This document shows, in pieces, positions 43,438 through 51,485 of a stretch of DNA of 64,000 nucleotides. A program made the position numbers and the translations under genes. The DNA is from Streptomyces ortus (lineage in GTDB: Bacteria; Actinomycetota; Actinomycetes; Streptomycetales; Streptomycetaceae), in the NCBI RefSeq assembly GCF_026341275.1, contig NZ_JAIFZO010000002.1, positions 7,346,118 to 7,410,117 of the forward strand, in the 5' to 3' direction. Each line of letters opens with the position of its first letter. Position 1 is the first letter of the stretch. The notes under the pieces were generated by a model. That model did no database searches, was not told where the DNA came from, and worked only from the letters and a program-made list of their open reading frames with translations.

Positions 43438-44505
43438 TCAAGCCCCGCAGGGCCCGCAGGGCCCCGTACTGTCCCGTTCGATCAACCCCGGCACCGGCAC
43501 CCCCACCGCCCGCGCAGGCCCCCCGTCCAACAGCGCCGTCAACTCCACCGCCGCCGTCCGCCCGAAGGACACCGTGTCCCGGGACAGCGCCGACAGCCAC
43601 GGCTTGACCATGCGGCACAGCGCCGAGTCCTCCCAGGCCACGACCGACACGTCACCCGGCACCGAGAAGCCCAGCTCCGTCGCGGCGGCGACCCCCGCGA
43701 CGGCCATCACGTCGTTGTCGTAGACCAGCGCCGTCGGCGGCGACCCGCCCTTCAGTACGCCGCCCTCCAGGACGCGCCGCGTGACAGCCGCACCCTCCGC
43801 GTCGGAGTAGTCCGTGGTCACCGAGCGCACCTCGGTGAGCCCGCGCCGGTCCGCCTCGGCGCGCAGCGTACGGATCCGCCGCTCCGTGTGCGCGAGACCC
43901 GGCAGCCCCGCGATGTGCACGATCCGCCGGTGCCCCAGCTCGTACAGCCGCCCCACGACGGCCGCCATGGCCCCGGCGTCGTCCGCCCAGACCGTGGACT
44001 GACCGGGGTGCCGCGCGTCCGGCGCCCCGCCGATGACCACCGCGGGCAGACCCAGCTCGTCGAGCAGGCCGGGTCGCGCGTCGTCGGTCCGCGGGTCGAC
44101 GACCAGCACCCCGTCCACGCGGTGCTCGGCCCACCAGCGCCGGTACACCGCGCACTCGTCGTCGACGTCCTCGACCACCTGGAAGAGCAGCCCGAGGTGC
44201 CGCTCGGCCAGCACCTCCTGGATGCCCGAGATGAGCTGCAGGAAGAACGAGTCCACGCCGAGCGTGTCCGCGGGCCTCGCCAGGACGAGGCCGACCGTCG
44301 CCGTGCCCTCGCCGGACAGCTGACGCGCCGCCGTACTGGGCCGCCAGCCCAGTTGTTCGGCGACCCGGCGCACCCGGTCCCGGGTGATCTCGGAGACCCC
44401 GGGCCGGTCGTTGAGCGCGAAGGAGACCGCGCTCTCGGAGACCCCGGCACGCTGCGCGATGTCCTTCATCGTCGGCCGGCGCGCGGGAGACCGCTTGGCT
44501 GGCAA
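43438..44505 (-). CDS. LacI family transcriptional regulator
   Basis: A 355-residue repressor: a LacI helix-turn-helix and hinge (MKDIAQRAGVSESAVSFALN, then QLGWRPSTAARQL) and a periplasmic-binding-like effector domain. TTG 44505 with GGAGCAG before it gives a ten-residue basic leader; the internal ATG at the HTH is the alternative. It is divergent from the sugar transporter operon, and two palindromes resembling LacI operators lie in the shared 237-bp region. It probably represses the glycan-use genes and itself until a breakdown sugar binds. Confidence 0.88.
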   Translation of the reverse strand: MPAKRSPARRPTMKDIAQRAGVSESAVSFALNDRPGVSEITRDRVRRVAEQLGWRPSTAARQLSGEGTATVGLVLARPADTLGVDSFFLQLISGIQEVLAERHLGLLFQVVEDVDDECAVYRRWWAEHRVDGVLVVDPRTDDARPGLLDELGLPAVVIGGAPDARHPGQSTVWADDAGAMAAVVGRLYELGHRRIVHIAGLPGLAHTERRIRTLRAEADRRGLTEVRSVTTDYSDAEGAAVTRRVLEGGVLKGGSPPTALVYDNDVMAVAGVAAATELGFSVPGDVSVVAWEDSALCRMVKPWLSALSRDTVSFGRTAAVELTALLDGGPARAVGVPVPGLIERDSTGPCGPCGA

Positions 44506-44547
44506 CTGCTCCCCATTTCACTGAAAACGTGCTCAACGGTGCCCAGT

Positions 44548-44588
44548 ACTAAAGCGCTTGAGTCCGAGCACTCTAAAGCGCATTAGTG
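44548..44588. promoter_or_regulatory. Two LacI-type operators in the divergent region
   Basis: Operator one is ACTAAAGCGCTTGAGT (44548-44563), symmetrical except for one outer pair around AAGCGCTT. Operator two is CACTCTAAAGCGCATTAGTG (44569-44588), with the core TAAAGCGCATTA. Their centres are about 24 bp apart, near two helical turns, suiting cooperative binding. They lie 43-83 bp before the regulator start and 155-195 bp before the transporter operon. A possible -35 TTGACT is at 44666-44671, without a convincing -10. Confidence 0.65.
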
Positions 44589-44742
44589 ATCGGTGGCAAG
44601 AGGTGGGCTGCGCACCGCTGACCTGCACATATGTCGAACTAATGAATTTAGCGCGGCGGAATCCATTGACTTCCCCACCGGGATGGATGCAAGGTCTGCC
44701 CGTCACCCCAGACCTCCACCGTCGCAAAGGAGCCCGGTCACC

Positions 44743-46032
44743 GTGCGCATGCCTCGCAGAGCACTCGCCGCCGCTGTCGTCGCCCTGGTCCTGCCGCTCA
44801 GCGCCTGCGGCTCCGGGGGTGACGACAGCGGTTCCACGGACGCCTCCGGCAAGGTCGAGGGCGACATCACCTTCCAGACCTGGAACCTGCGCGCCAACTT
44901 CAAGCCGTACTTCGAGGGCCTGGTCGCCGACTTCGAGAAGAAATACCCCGGCACGAACGTGAAGTGGGTCGACCAGCCCGCCGAGGGCTACGCCGACAAG
45001 ATCAGCGCCGACGCGGCCGGCGGCACCCTGCCCGACGTCGTGAACGTCTCGCCGGACCTCGTCGCCCCGCTCGCCAAGGCGGGCCTCGCGCTCGACCTCG
45101 ACAAGGCCGCCGCGAAGTACAAGAAGGAGTACCTGCCGGGTGCGTGGGCCAGCCACGAGATACCGGGCATGGAGGGCACGTACGCCTTCCCGTGGTACCT
45201 GAACACCGGCCCGCTCTTCTACAACAAGTCGCTGTTCAAGGAGGCCGGCCTGGACGCCTCGAAGCCTCCGAAGACGTACGGCGAACTCTTCGACGACGCG
45301 CTGGAGCTGGCGGACAAGAGTGACGGCAAGGTCGCGACCCTGGCGAACGTGCCCACCATCGAGGACTTCGGCCGCTACGGCGTCGAGCTGATGAACAAGG
45401 AGGGCACGGCCTTCGCCTTCAATGACACCAAGGGCGTGGAACTGCTCACCAAGTACAAGGAGTTGTACGACGCCAAGGCACTGGACTCGCAGGCGCTGAC
45501 CGCCACCCCCGAGTCGTCCGGGAAGAAGTTCCTCACCGGGGCCGTCGCCATGAACCCGGGCAGCGCGCTGGACCTCGGCAACTTCAAGAAGCAGGCGCCG
45601 AACCTCTACAAGAACATCGGCATCACCGACCAGATCACCAGCACCGGCAAGGTCAACATGTACGTGATGGGGGTGATGGTGAACGCGCGGACGAAGCAGA
45701 AGCCCGCCGCCGTCGCCTTCGCGCACTTCGTCACCGACGCGCAGAACCAGATGTCGTTCGCCAAGAAGGTCGCGATCTTCCCGAGCACCGCCGGTTCGCT
45801 CGACGACCCGTACTTCACCGAGGAGGACGGCACCGACGAGACGCGGGTGCGGATCGCCGCCGCCAAGTCCCTGAAGAACGCCGTCAACTACACGCCGGTG
45901 CTGTTCAGCGAGCAGATGAAGACCGAGCTGCGCAACAACGTCGCCAAGGCGCTGCAGGGCAAGGTGAGCCCCGAGGAAGCCCTCGACAACGCTGTCAAGG
46001 CGTGTGACCGCCTGCTCCAGCAGCAGGGCTGA
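44743..46032 (+). CDS. ABC transporter sugar-binding lipoprotein
   Basis: A 429-residue extracellular solute-binding protein of family 1 (MalE-like). The signal ends in the lipobox LPLSAC at Cys22. Typical segments are YPGTNVKWVDQP, LPDVVNVSPDLVAPLAKAGL, YAFPWYLNTGPLFYNKSLFK and KKFLTGAVAMNPGS. GTG 44743 is 10 bases after AAAGGAG; ATG 44749 is close by. It heads an operon with two permeases and three glycoside hydrolases, so the ligand is probably an oligosaccharide released from N-glycans. Confidence 0.9.
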   Translation: MRMPRRALAAAVVALVLPLSACGSGGDDSGSTDASGKVEGDITFQTWNLRANFKPYFEGLVADFEKKYPGTNVKWVDQPAEGYADKISADAAGGTLPDVVNVSPDLVAPLAKAGLALDLDKAAAKYKKEYLPGAWASHEIPGMEGTYAFPWYLNTGPLFYNKSLFKEAGLDASKPPKTYGELFDDALELADKSDGKVATLANVPTIEDFGRYGVELMNKEGTAFAFNDTKGVELLTKYKELYDAKALDSQALTATPESSGKKFLTGAVAMNPGSALDLGNFKKQAPNLYKNIGITDQITSTGKVNMYVMGVMVNARTKQKPAAVAFAHFVTDAQNQMSFAKKVAIFPSTAGSLDDPYFTEEDGTDETRVRIAAAKSLKNAVNYTPVLFSEQMKTELRNNVAKALQGKVSPEEALDNAVKACDRLLQQQG

Positions 46033-46037
46033 CCGAC

Positions 46038-47036
46038 ATGCCGAGTTCCTCCGGTACGGCTTCCCCCGGCAAGGTCTCCGCCGGCAGGGCGTCGGTCGTG
46101 ACCCTTCCCACCGGCGACGGCGACGGCAACGACGGCGGCGCACGTTCCGTCGCGGCCGTCGCCCGGGTGCGGCGGCAACTGCCCACCAGCCCCTGGCTGT
46201 TCGCCGCCCCGGGACTGCTGGTCGTGGGCATCTTCATCCTCTATCCGTTCGTCTCGACCGTGGTCAACGCCTTCACCGACCGCCGGACCCTGATCCCCGG
46301 CGAGTTCGTGGGCCTGGCCAACTTCCGGGAACTGCTGCACGACGAGATGTTCTGGATCGGCCTGCGCAACAGCACGCTGTACGTCCTCGGGGTCGTCCCC
46401 GCGCTCGTCCTGCTGCCCCTGCTGCTCGCGCTGCTGGTCCAGAAGAACATCCCCGGCATCGCCTTCTTCCGGTCGGCCTTCTACACCCCGGTCGTCGCCT
46501 CCATCGTCGTGGTCGGCCTCATCTGGGTGTGGCTGCTGGACGAACGCGGCCTGGTGAACTCGCTGCTGGAGGCGGTCGGCGTCGGCAGGATCGGCTTCCT
46601 GAGCGACCAGTGGCTGCTCCTGCTGAGCGCCATGACCGTCACGGTCTGGAAGGGCCTCGGCTACTACATGATCATTTACCTGGCCGCCTTCGCCAACGTG
46701 CCGCGCGAGCTGCACGAGGCAGCGGCCGTGGACGGCGCGGGCGCGATCCGCCGCTTCCTCACCGTCACCGTGCCCGCCGTCCGCTCCACGATGGTGCTGG
46801 TCGGCGCGCTCTCCTCGGTCGCCGCCTTCAAGGTGTTCTCCGAGGTGTACCTGATGGCGGGGCCCGACGGCGGCCCCGCGGGCGAGGACACCACGCTGGT
46901 GATGCTCGTCCAGCGCACCGGCACCGGCCTCACCGGCCGGGTCGGCTACGCCTCCGCCATCTCCGTCGTCGTCTTCGTCGTCACCGTCGCGCTGATGCTG
47001 CTCGTGCTGCGCGCCGACCGGAAGGAGGACGCGTGA
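46038..47036 (+). CDS. ABC transporter permease (MalF-like)
   Basis: A 332-residue permease with six or so helices after a 50-residue polar N-terminus. It carries the EAA loop LHEAAAVDGAGAIRRFLTVTVPA, which contacts the ATPase. It is 5 bp after the binding protein gene and overlaps the next permease by 4 bp. No ATPase gene is present, as in many Streptomyces sugar systems that share the multi-use ATPase MsiK encoded elsewhere. Confidence 0.9.
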   Translation: MPSSSGTASPGKVSAGRASVVTLPTGDGDGNDGGARSVAAVARVRRQLPTSPWLFAAPGLLVVGIFILYPFVSTVVNAFTDRRTLIPGEFVGLANFRELLHDEMFWIGLRNSTLYVLGVVPALVLLPLLLALLVQKNIPGIAFFRSAFYTPVVASIVVVGLIWVWLLDERGLVNSLLEAVGVGRIGFLSDQWLLLLSAMTVTVWKGLGYYMIIYLAAFANVPRELHEAAAVDGAGAIRRFLTVTVPAVRSTMVLVGALSSVAAFKVFSEVYLMAGPDGGPAGEDTTLVMLVQRTGTGLTGRVGYASAISVVVFVVTVALMLLVLRADRKEDA

Positions 47037-47965
47037 GTGTCGCCGAGACCGACCAGGGCCGCGAGGTGCCGGCCGCGGTGGACGCGGACCCGCGCGACCG
47101 CCGGCGTCGCCGCAAGCGCGTCACCGACGAGCACGGCAAACACGTACGGGTGTGGGAACTCGCCCTGCGGTACGCGTTGTTGCTCGCCGTGCTGGCGCTG
47201 ACCGTCGGGCCGTTCCTGTGGCAGCTCTCCACCTCGCTGAAGGGACCGACCGAGGACATCTTCAGCTCGCCGCCCAAGTTCCTGCCCGGCGAACCGACCC
47301 TGCACAACTACGACCGGGTCGCGCAGACCATCCCCGTGTGGGACTACGCCCTCAACTCGCTGAAGGTCGCCGCCGCCAACGTCGTCACGAACTGCGTCGG
47401 CGCGGCGCTCGCGGGCTACGCGCTGGCCCGGCTGCGCTACCGGGGCCGCAGGGTCGCCACGCTCGTGTTCATCCTCGCGATGCTCGTGCCCGTGGAGGGC
47501 ATCATCATCGCCCAGTTCACGACCATGCGTGAACTGGGCCTGAACAACACCCTCATCGGGGTCGTCCTGCCCGGCTGCATCGGCGCGATGAACGTCCTTC
47601 TGATGCGCAACGCCTTCCTCAACCTGCCGTACGAGATCGAGGAGGCGGCCTTCGTCGACGGCGCGAACACCTGGCAGCGGTTCCTGCGGATCGCGCTGCC
47701 CTCGGTGAAGGGCACGCTCGCCGTCGTCGCGATCTTCGCCTTCATGGGCGCCTGGGACGACTTCCTGTGGCCGCTCATCGTCCTCAGCGACCCGGACAAG
47801 TTCACCCTGACCATCGGGCTCAACTATCTGCACGGCACCTTCGCCAACGACGAACGGCTGGTCGCGGCGGGCACGATCATCGCCGTGGCGCCGCTGATCG
47901 CCCTCTTCGCCTGCCTCCAGCGGTACTTCTTCCGCGGGGTGGGGGAGGGGGCGGTGAAGGGGTGA
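47033..47965 (+). CDS. ABC transporter permease (MalG-like)
   Basis: A 310-residue permease. The N-terminal 40 residues are charged (DPRDRRRRRKRV); about six helices follow, with the EAA loop IEEAAFVDGANTWQRFLRIALP and a C-terminal YFFRGVGEGAVKG. GTG 47033 follows GGAAGGAGG and overlaps the first permease by 4 bp. Together with 46038 it forms the membrane channel for the glycan-derived sugar. Confidence 0.9.
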   Translation: MSVAETDQGREVPAAVDADPRDRRRRRKRVTDEHGKHVRVWELALRYALLLAVLALTVGPFLWQLSTSLKGPTEDIFSSPPKFLPGEPTLHNYDRVAQTIPVWDYALNSLKVAAANVVTNCVGAALAGYALARLRYRGRRVATLVFILAMLVPVEGIIIAQFTTMRELGLNNTLIGVVLPGCIGAMNVLLMRNAFLNLPYEIEEAAFVDGANTWQRFLRIALPSVKGTLAVVAIFAFMGAWDDFLWPLIVLSDPDKFTLTIGLNYLHGTFANDERLVAAGTIIAVAPLIALFACLQRYFFRGVGEGAVKG

Positions 47966-47980
47966 ACCCCGGGCGTGGTC

Positions 47981-48018
47981 GCGCAGTTCCCCGCGCCCCT
48001 GCGGGGCGGGGGCCGGCC
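47981..48018. repeat. Dispersed repeat copy in hairpin form between permease and GH5-like gene
   Basis: GCGCAGTTCCCCGCGCCCCT (47981-48000) is followed by GCGGGGCGGGGG, so a short hairpin can form within the 127-bp gap. It is the reverse of the copy at 41014. It might weaken transcription into the hydrolase genes, but there is no T-tract. Confidence 0.55.
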
Positions 48019-48092
48019 GCCCCTCTCCTTGGCGAGCAGCTCGTACCCCCCCACGTACGTACGCACCACAGAAACAGGACTAGGACACCCGG

Positions 48093-49331
48093 ATGTCTTC
48101 TGCCGTGCGCTTCGGCGTCAACTACACACCGAGTGAAGGGTGGTTCCATCACTGGCTGGACTTCGACCTCGACTCCGTACGCGCCGACCTCGACTCGATC
48201 GCCGCACTCGGTCTCGACCACATACGGGTCTTCCCGATCTGGCCCTACTTCCAGCCGAACCGCTCGCTGATCCGGCCGCGTGCGGTGGAACAGCTCGTGG
48301 CGCTGGCGGACGCGGCGGCCGAGCGGGGCCTGGACGTCAACGTGGACGGACTGCAGGGTCACCTGTCGAGTTTCGACTTCCTGCCCGCCTGGACGCAGAC
48401 CTGGCACCGGCGCAACCTCTTCACCGACCCGGAGGTCGTCGAAGGGCAGGCCGAGTACCTGCGGACCCTCGCCGCCGCCCTCGCCGACCGGCCCAACTTC
48501 ATCGGGATGACCGTCGGCAACGAGGTCAACCAGTTCTCGGCGGGCCCGCACCCCGACCCCGACCGGGCGGGGCCCGAGGCGATCGACGCCTGGCTGGAGC
48601 GGATGCTCACGGCGTGCGAGAAGGGCGCCCCGGGCGGGCTGCACCTGCACGCGGAGTACGACGCCACCTGGTACCAGGACGACATGCCGTTCACCCCGGC
48701 CCAGGCCGCCCGGCGCGGCGCGGTCACCGCCGTGCACTCGTGGGTCTTCAACGGCACGGCCCAGCGGCACGGACGTACCGGCGTCGCGACCGAACACCAC
48801 GCCGCCTATCTGATCGAACTGAGCAAGGCATGGGCCGACGATCCGGCCCGCCCGGTCTGGCTCCAGGAGGTCGGCGCACCGGCTCCGCTGGTGCCCGCCG
48901 AGCACGCCGCCGCCTTCACCGAGGCGACCGTCGCGAACGCCCTGGACTGCCCGGACCTGTGGGGCATCACCTGGTGGTGCTCCCACGACGTGTCCCGCGA
49001 CCTCACCGACTTCCCCGAACTGGAGTACGGGCTCGGGTTGCTGCGCAACGACCGCAGTCCCAAGGACAGTGCGCGGGCGCTGGCCCGCGCCGCCCGCTCG
49101 GCCCGCGAGAACCCGGACCCGCCCAAGGCCCGTACCACCGCGCTCGTCGTCCCCGACGACCCCGCCGGCCGTTCCGTCTGCGCGCCGGGCGGCCCGGTGT
49201 TCGAGGCGTTCTTCCGGCTCACCGCCGACGGCGCCCGACCGGCCACCGTCCTCGCCTCCCGCGCGCACGACGCGGAGCACCTCACCGCACGAGGCATCAC
49301 CGAGGTCGTCACTCCCGCACAGGTTCCGTGA
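48093..49331 (+). CDS. Glycoside hydrolase, GH5-like (candidate N-glycan core beta-mannosidase)
   Basis: A 412-residue cytoplasmic TIM-barrel hydrolase with no signal peptide. FGVNYTPSEGWFHHWLDFD opens the barrel. Glu144 in TVGNEVNQFS is the likely acid/base and Glu259 in VWLQEVGAP the nucleophile, as in clan GH-A. The last about 90 residues form a separate small domain. It follows the transporter and precedes GH85 and GH38 genes. From the similar gene set in bifidobacteria, where a GH5 subfamily 18 enzyme removes mannose from Man-beta-1,4-GlcNAc, I infer that role; subfamily placement needs a phylogeny. Confidence 0.75.
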   Translation: MSSAVRFGVNYTPSEGWFHHWLDFDLDSVRADLDSIAALGLDHIRVFPIWPYFQPNRSLIRPRAVEQLVALADAAAERGLDVNVDGLQGHLSSFDFLPAWTQTWHRRNLFTDPEVVEGQAEYLRTLAAALADRPNFIGMTVGNEVNQFSAGPHPDPDRAGPEAIDAWLERMLTACEKGAPGGLHLHAEYDATWYQDDMPFTPAQAARRGAVTAVHSWVFNGTAQRHGRTGVATEHHAAYLIELSKAWADDPARPVWLQEVGAPAPLVPAEHAAAFTEATVANALDCPDLWGITWWCSHDVSRDLTDFPELEYGLGLLRNDRSPKDSARALARAARSARENPDPPKARTTALVVPDDPAGRSVCAPGGPVFEAFFRLTADGARPATVLASRAHDAEHLTARGITEVVTPAQVP

Positions 49332-49386
49332 CCCCCTCCGTGACCCCCCACAGGAAACAAGAACTCCCACCAGGAGGCACTTGCCC

Positions 49387-51420
49387 GTGAACCCCACCAG
49401 ACGCACCGTGCTGCTCGTCGCCGGCACCGGGACGGCCGCCGCCCTGCTCCCGGCGGGCCCGGCCGCCGCCGGTCCCGCCGCCGAGGCCGCCGCCCCGGCC
49501 TCCCAGCCGTACGCCTCCTACTGGTACCCGGACTCCTTCCCCTCCGGTTCACCGGGCGCGGGCATCACCTGGCGCAGCCTGAAGGCGTGGAGCGCCGAGA
49601 CCGACGCCGACCTCGCCTTCAACACGGCGTCCGTGCCGCTCGCCGAACGGTTCACCCCGACGCCGGTGAACACGACGGCCCGCGCGGGACAGGCCCGTAT
49701 CCAGTCGCTGGTCTCCTTCGGCCCCACCGCGAGCAACCCCTCACAGGGCGGGGCCACCGCCGACTACTACGCGCTCACCCACTGGAGCTACGTCGACGAG
49801 CTGGTCTTCTGGGGCGGCTCCTCCGGCGAGGGCCTGATCCTCGCGCCGAACGCGCCGATCGTGGACGCCGCCCACCGGCACGGTGTCCCCGTCCTCGGCA
49901 ATGTGTTCCTGCCGCCCGCCGCGTACGGCGGCCAGCTGCGGTGGACCCGCGACCTGGTGCAGAAGGACGCGGCGGGGCACTACCCCCTGGCCGCCCAGCT
50001 CGTCGCGGTCGCCGAGGCGTACGGCTTCGACGGCTGGTTCGTCAACGCCGAGACGGGCGGCGGGAACGCGGCGCTCGCCACCGACATGCTCGGCTTCCTC
50101 ACCGAGCTGAAGTCGCTCAGCACGGCGAAGGGGCTGCGCGTCACCTGGTACGACTCCATGACCGTGAGCGGCTCGGTGAGCTGGCAGGGCGCCCTCAACA
50201 ACCAGAACAGGGTCTTCTACCAGGCCGCCGACACCATGTTCCTCGACTTCCGCTGGTCGGCGAGCAGCCTCGCCTCCTCCGGGACGAACGCCCAGCAGAT
50301 GGGCCGCGACCGCTACGAGCTGTGGGCGGGCGTCGATGTCGAGGCCAACGGCTGGAACCGGTCCGTGAGCTGGGACGCCATGGTCCCCGGCGGTTCGGCG
50401 CATGTCGTATCGGTGGGCTTCTACCGGCCGGAGTGGACCCGCAACCACCTGCCCGCCACCCGCACCCCCGGCGACTTCCACGCCGCCGACGACCGCTTCT
50501 GGAGCGGTCGTTCGCTCGATCCGGCCCGCCCCGACACCGCCGACACCTGGCGGGCACCCGCCGTCTTTGTCGCCGACCGCTCGACGGTCACCGCACTGCC
50601 GTTCGCGAGCACGTTCAACACCGGGCACGGACTGCGCTGGTACGAGGACGGCCGGGTGACGTCGACAGCGCAGTGGAACCATCTCGGTCTCCAGGACCGG
50701 CTGCCGTCCCGGCGCTGGGTCACCCGTACGACGGGGCAGCGTCCCGCCGTCACCTTCGACTTCGCGGACGCCTGGCGGGGTGGCAGCAGCGTCCCGGTCG
50801 AGGGCACCCTGGTCGCGCCCACCACCCTCGACCTCTACGCGACCCGCCTGCCGCTCGGCGCCGACACGGTCGTCGAACTGACCCACCGGACCGACTCGGG
50901 GGACGTGGGTGTCGAACTGGCCGTCGCCACCGCCGAACCGCCGGGCCCCGGGCAGCCGTACGCGTACACGTACGTCCCGGTCACCGTCGGTGAGGGCTGG
51001 GAGACGTCGACCGTACGGCTGACCGGGCTGCCGGCGGACGCCACGGTGCACGCCCTCGGGGTCCGGCTCACCGCCGCCGGGGACGGTGGCGCGGTGAAGT
51101 GGCGGCTCGGGGGCCTCGCCGTACGCGATGGTGACGCCCAGGCGCCCGGCACCCCCGTCGACGCGAGTGTCACGGGTGCGTCGGGCGGCGATCTGCGCCT
51201 CGCCTGGCGCGCGGCCACCGGCGGGGGCGTACGCCATTACACGCTGCACCGGGTCCTGCCCGACGGCACCCGGCGCTTCCTCGGCGGAACCGCTCAGCAG
51301 GCCTTCTTCGTTGGAGGACTGACAGCCGAAGGAGGCGAGACGGCGGCGAGGTTCGAATTGCGGGCCGTTGGGGAGCTTTACACCGCGTCGGCCCCCGCGA
51401 CCCTGACCCACACCTGGTGA
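49387..51420 (+). CDS. Secreted endo-beta-N-acetylglucosaminidase, GH85
   Basis: A 677-residue enzyme. The N-terminus NPTRRTVLLVAGTGTAAA is a Tat-type signal. The GH85 barrel follows: PYASYWYPDSFPSG, LVSFGPTASNPSQGG, and FDGWFVNAETGGGN with catalytic Asn220 and Glu222 (substrate-assisted mechanism). Later beta-sandwich domains (about 480-600) and a fibronectin-type III-like C-terminus (about 600-677) complete it. It cuts between the two GlcNAc residues of N-glycans. GTG 49387 is 9 bases after AGGAGG; TTG 49381 is too close to it. It acts outside the cell, upstream of uptake. Confidence 0.88.
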   Translation: MNPTRRTVLLVAGTGTAAALLPAGPAAAGPAAEAAAPASQPYASYWYPDSFPSGSPGAGITWRSLKAWSAETDADLAFNTASVPLAERFTPTPVNTTARAGQARIQSLVSFGPTASNPSQGGATADYYALTHWSYVDELVFWGGSSGEGLILAPNAPIVDAAHRHGVPVLGNVFLPPAAYGGQLRWTRDLVQKDAAGHYPLAAQLVAVAEAYGFDGWFVNAETGGGNAALATDMLGFLTELKSLSTAKGLRVTWYDSMTVSGSVSWQGALNNQNRVFYQAADTMFLDFRWSASSLASSGTNAQQMGRDRYELWAGVDVEANGWNRSVSWDAMVPGGSAHVVSVGFYRPEWTRNHLPATRTPGDFHAADDRFWSGRSLDPARPDTADTWRAPAVFVADRSTVTALPFASTFNTGHGLRWYEDGRVTSTAQWNHLGLQDRLPSRRWVTRTTGQRPAVTFDFADAWRGGSSVPVEGTLVAPTTLDLYATRLPLGADTVVELTHRTDSGDVGVELAVATAEPPGPGQPYAYTYVPVTVGEGWETSTVRLTGLPADATVHALGVRLTAAGDGGAVKWRLGGLAVRDGDAQAPGTPVDASVTGASGGDLRLAWRAATGGGVRHYTLHRVLPDGTRRFLGGTAQQAFFVGGLTAEGGETAARFELRAVGELYTASAPATLTHTW

Positions 51421-51485
51421 CCGCCGACCACCGGTACCACCGGTAACAGCGACAACCCGCACAACGGAGTTACGGAGCACCCCAC

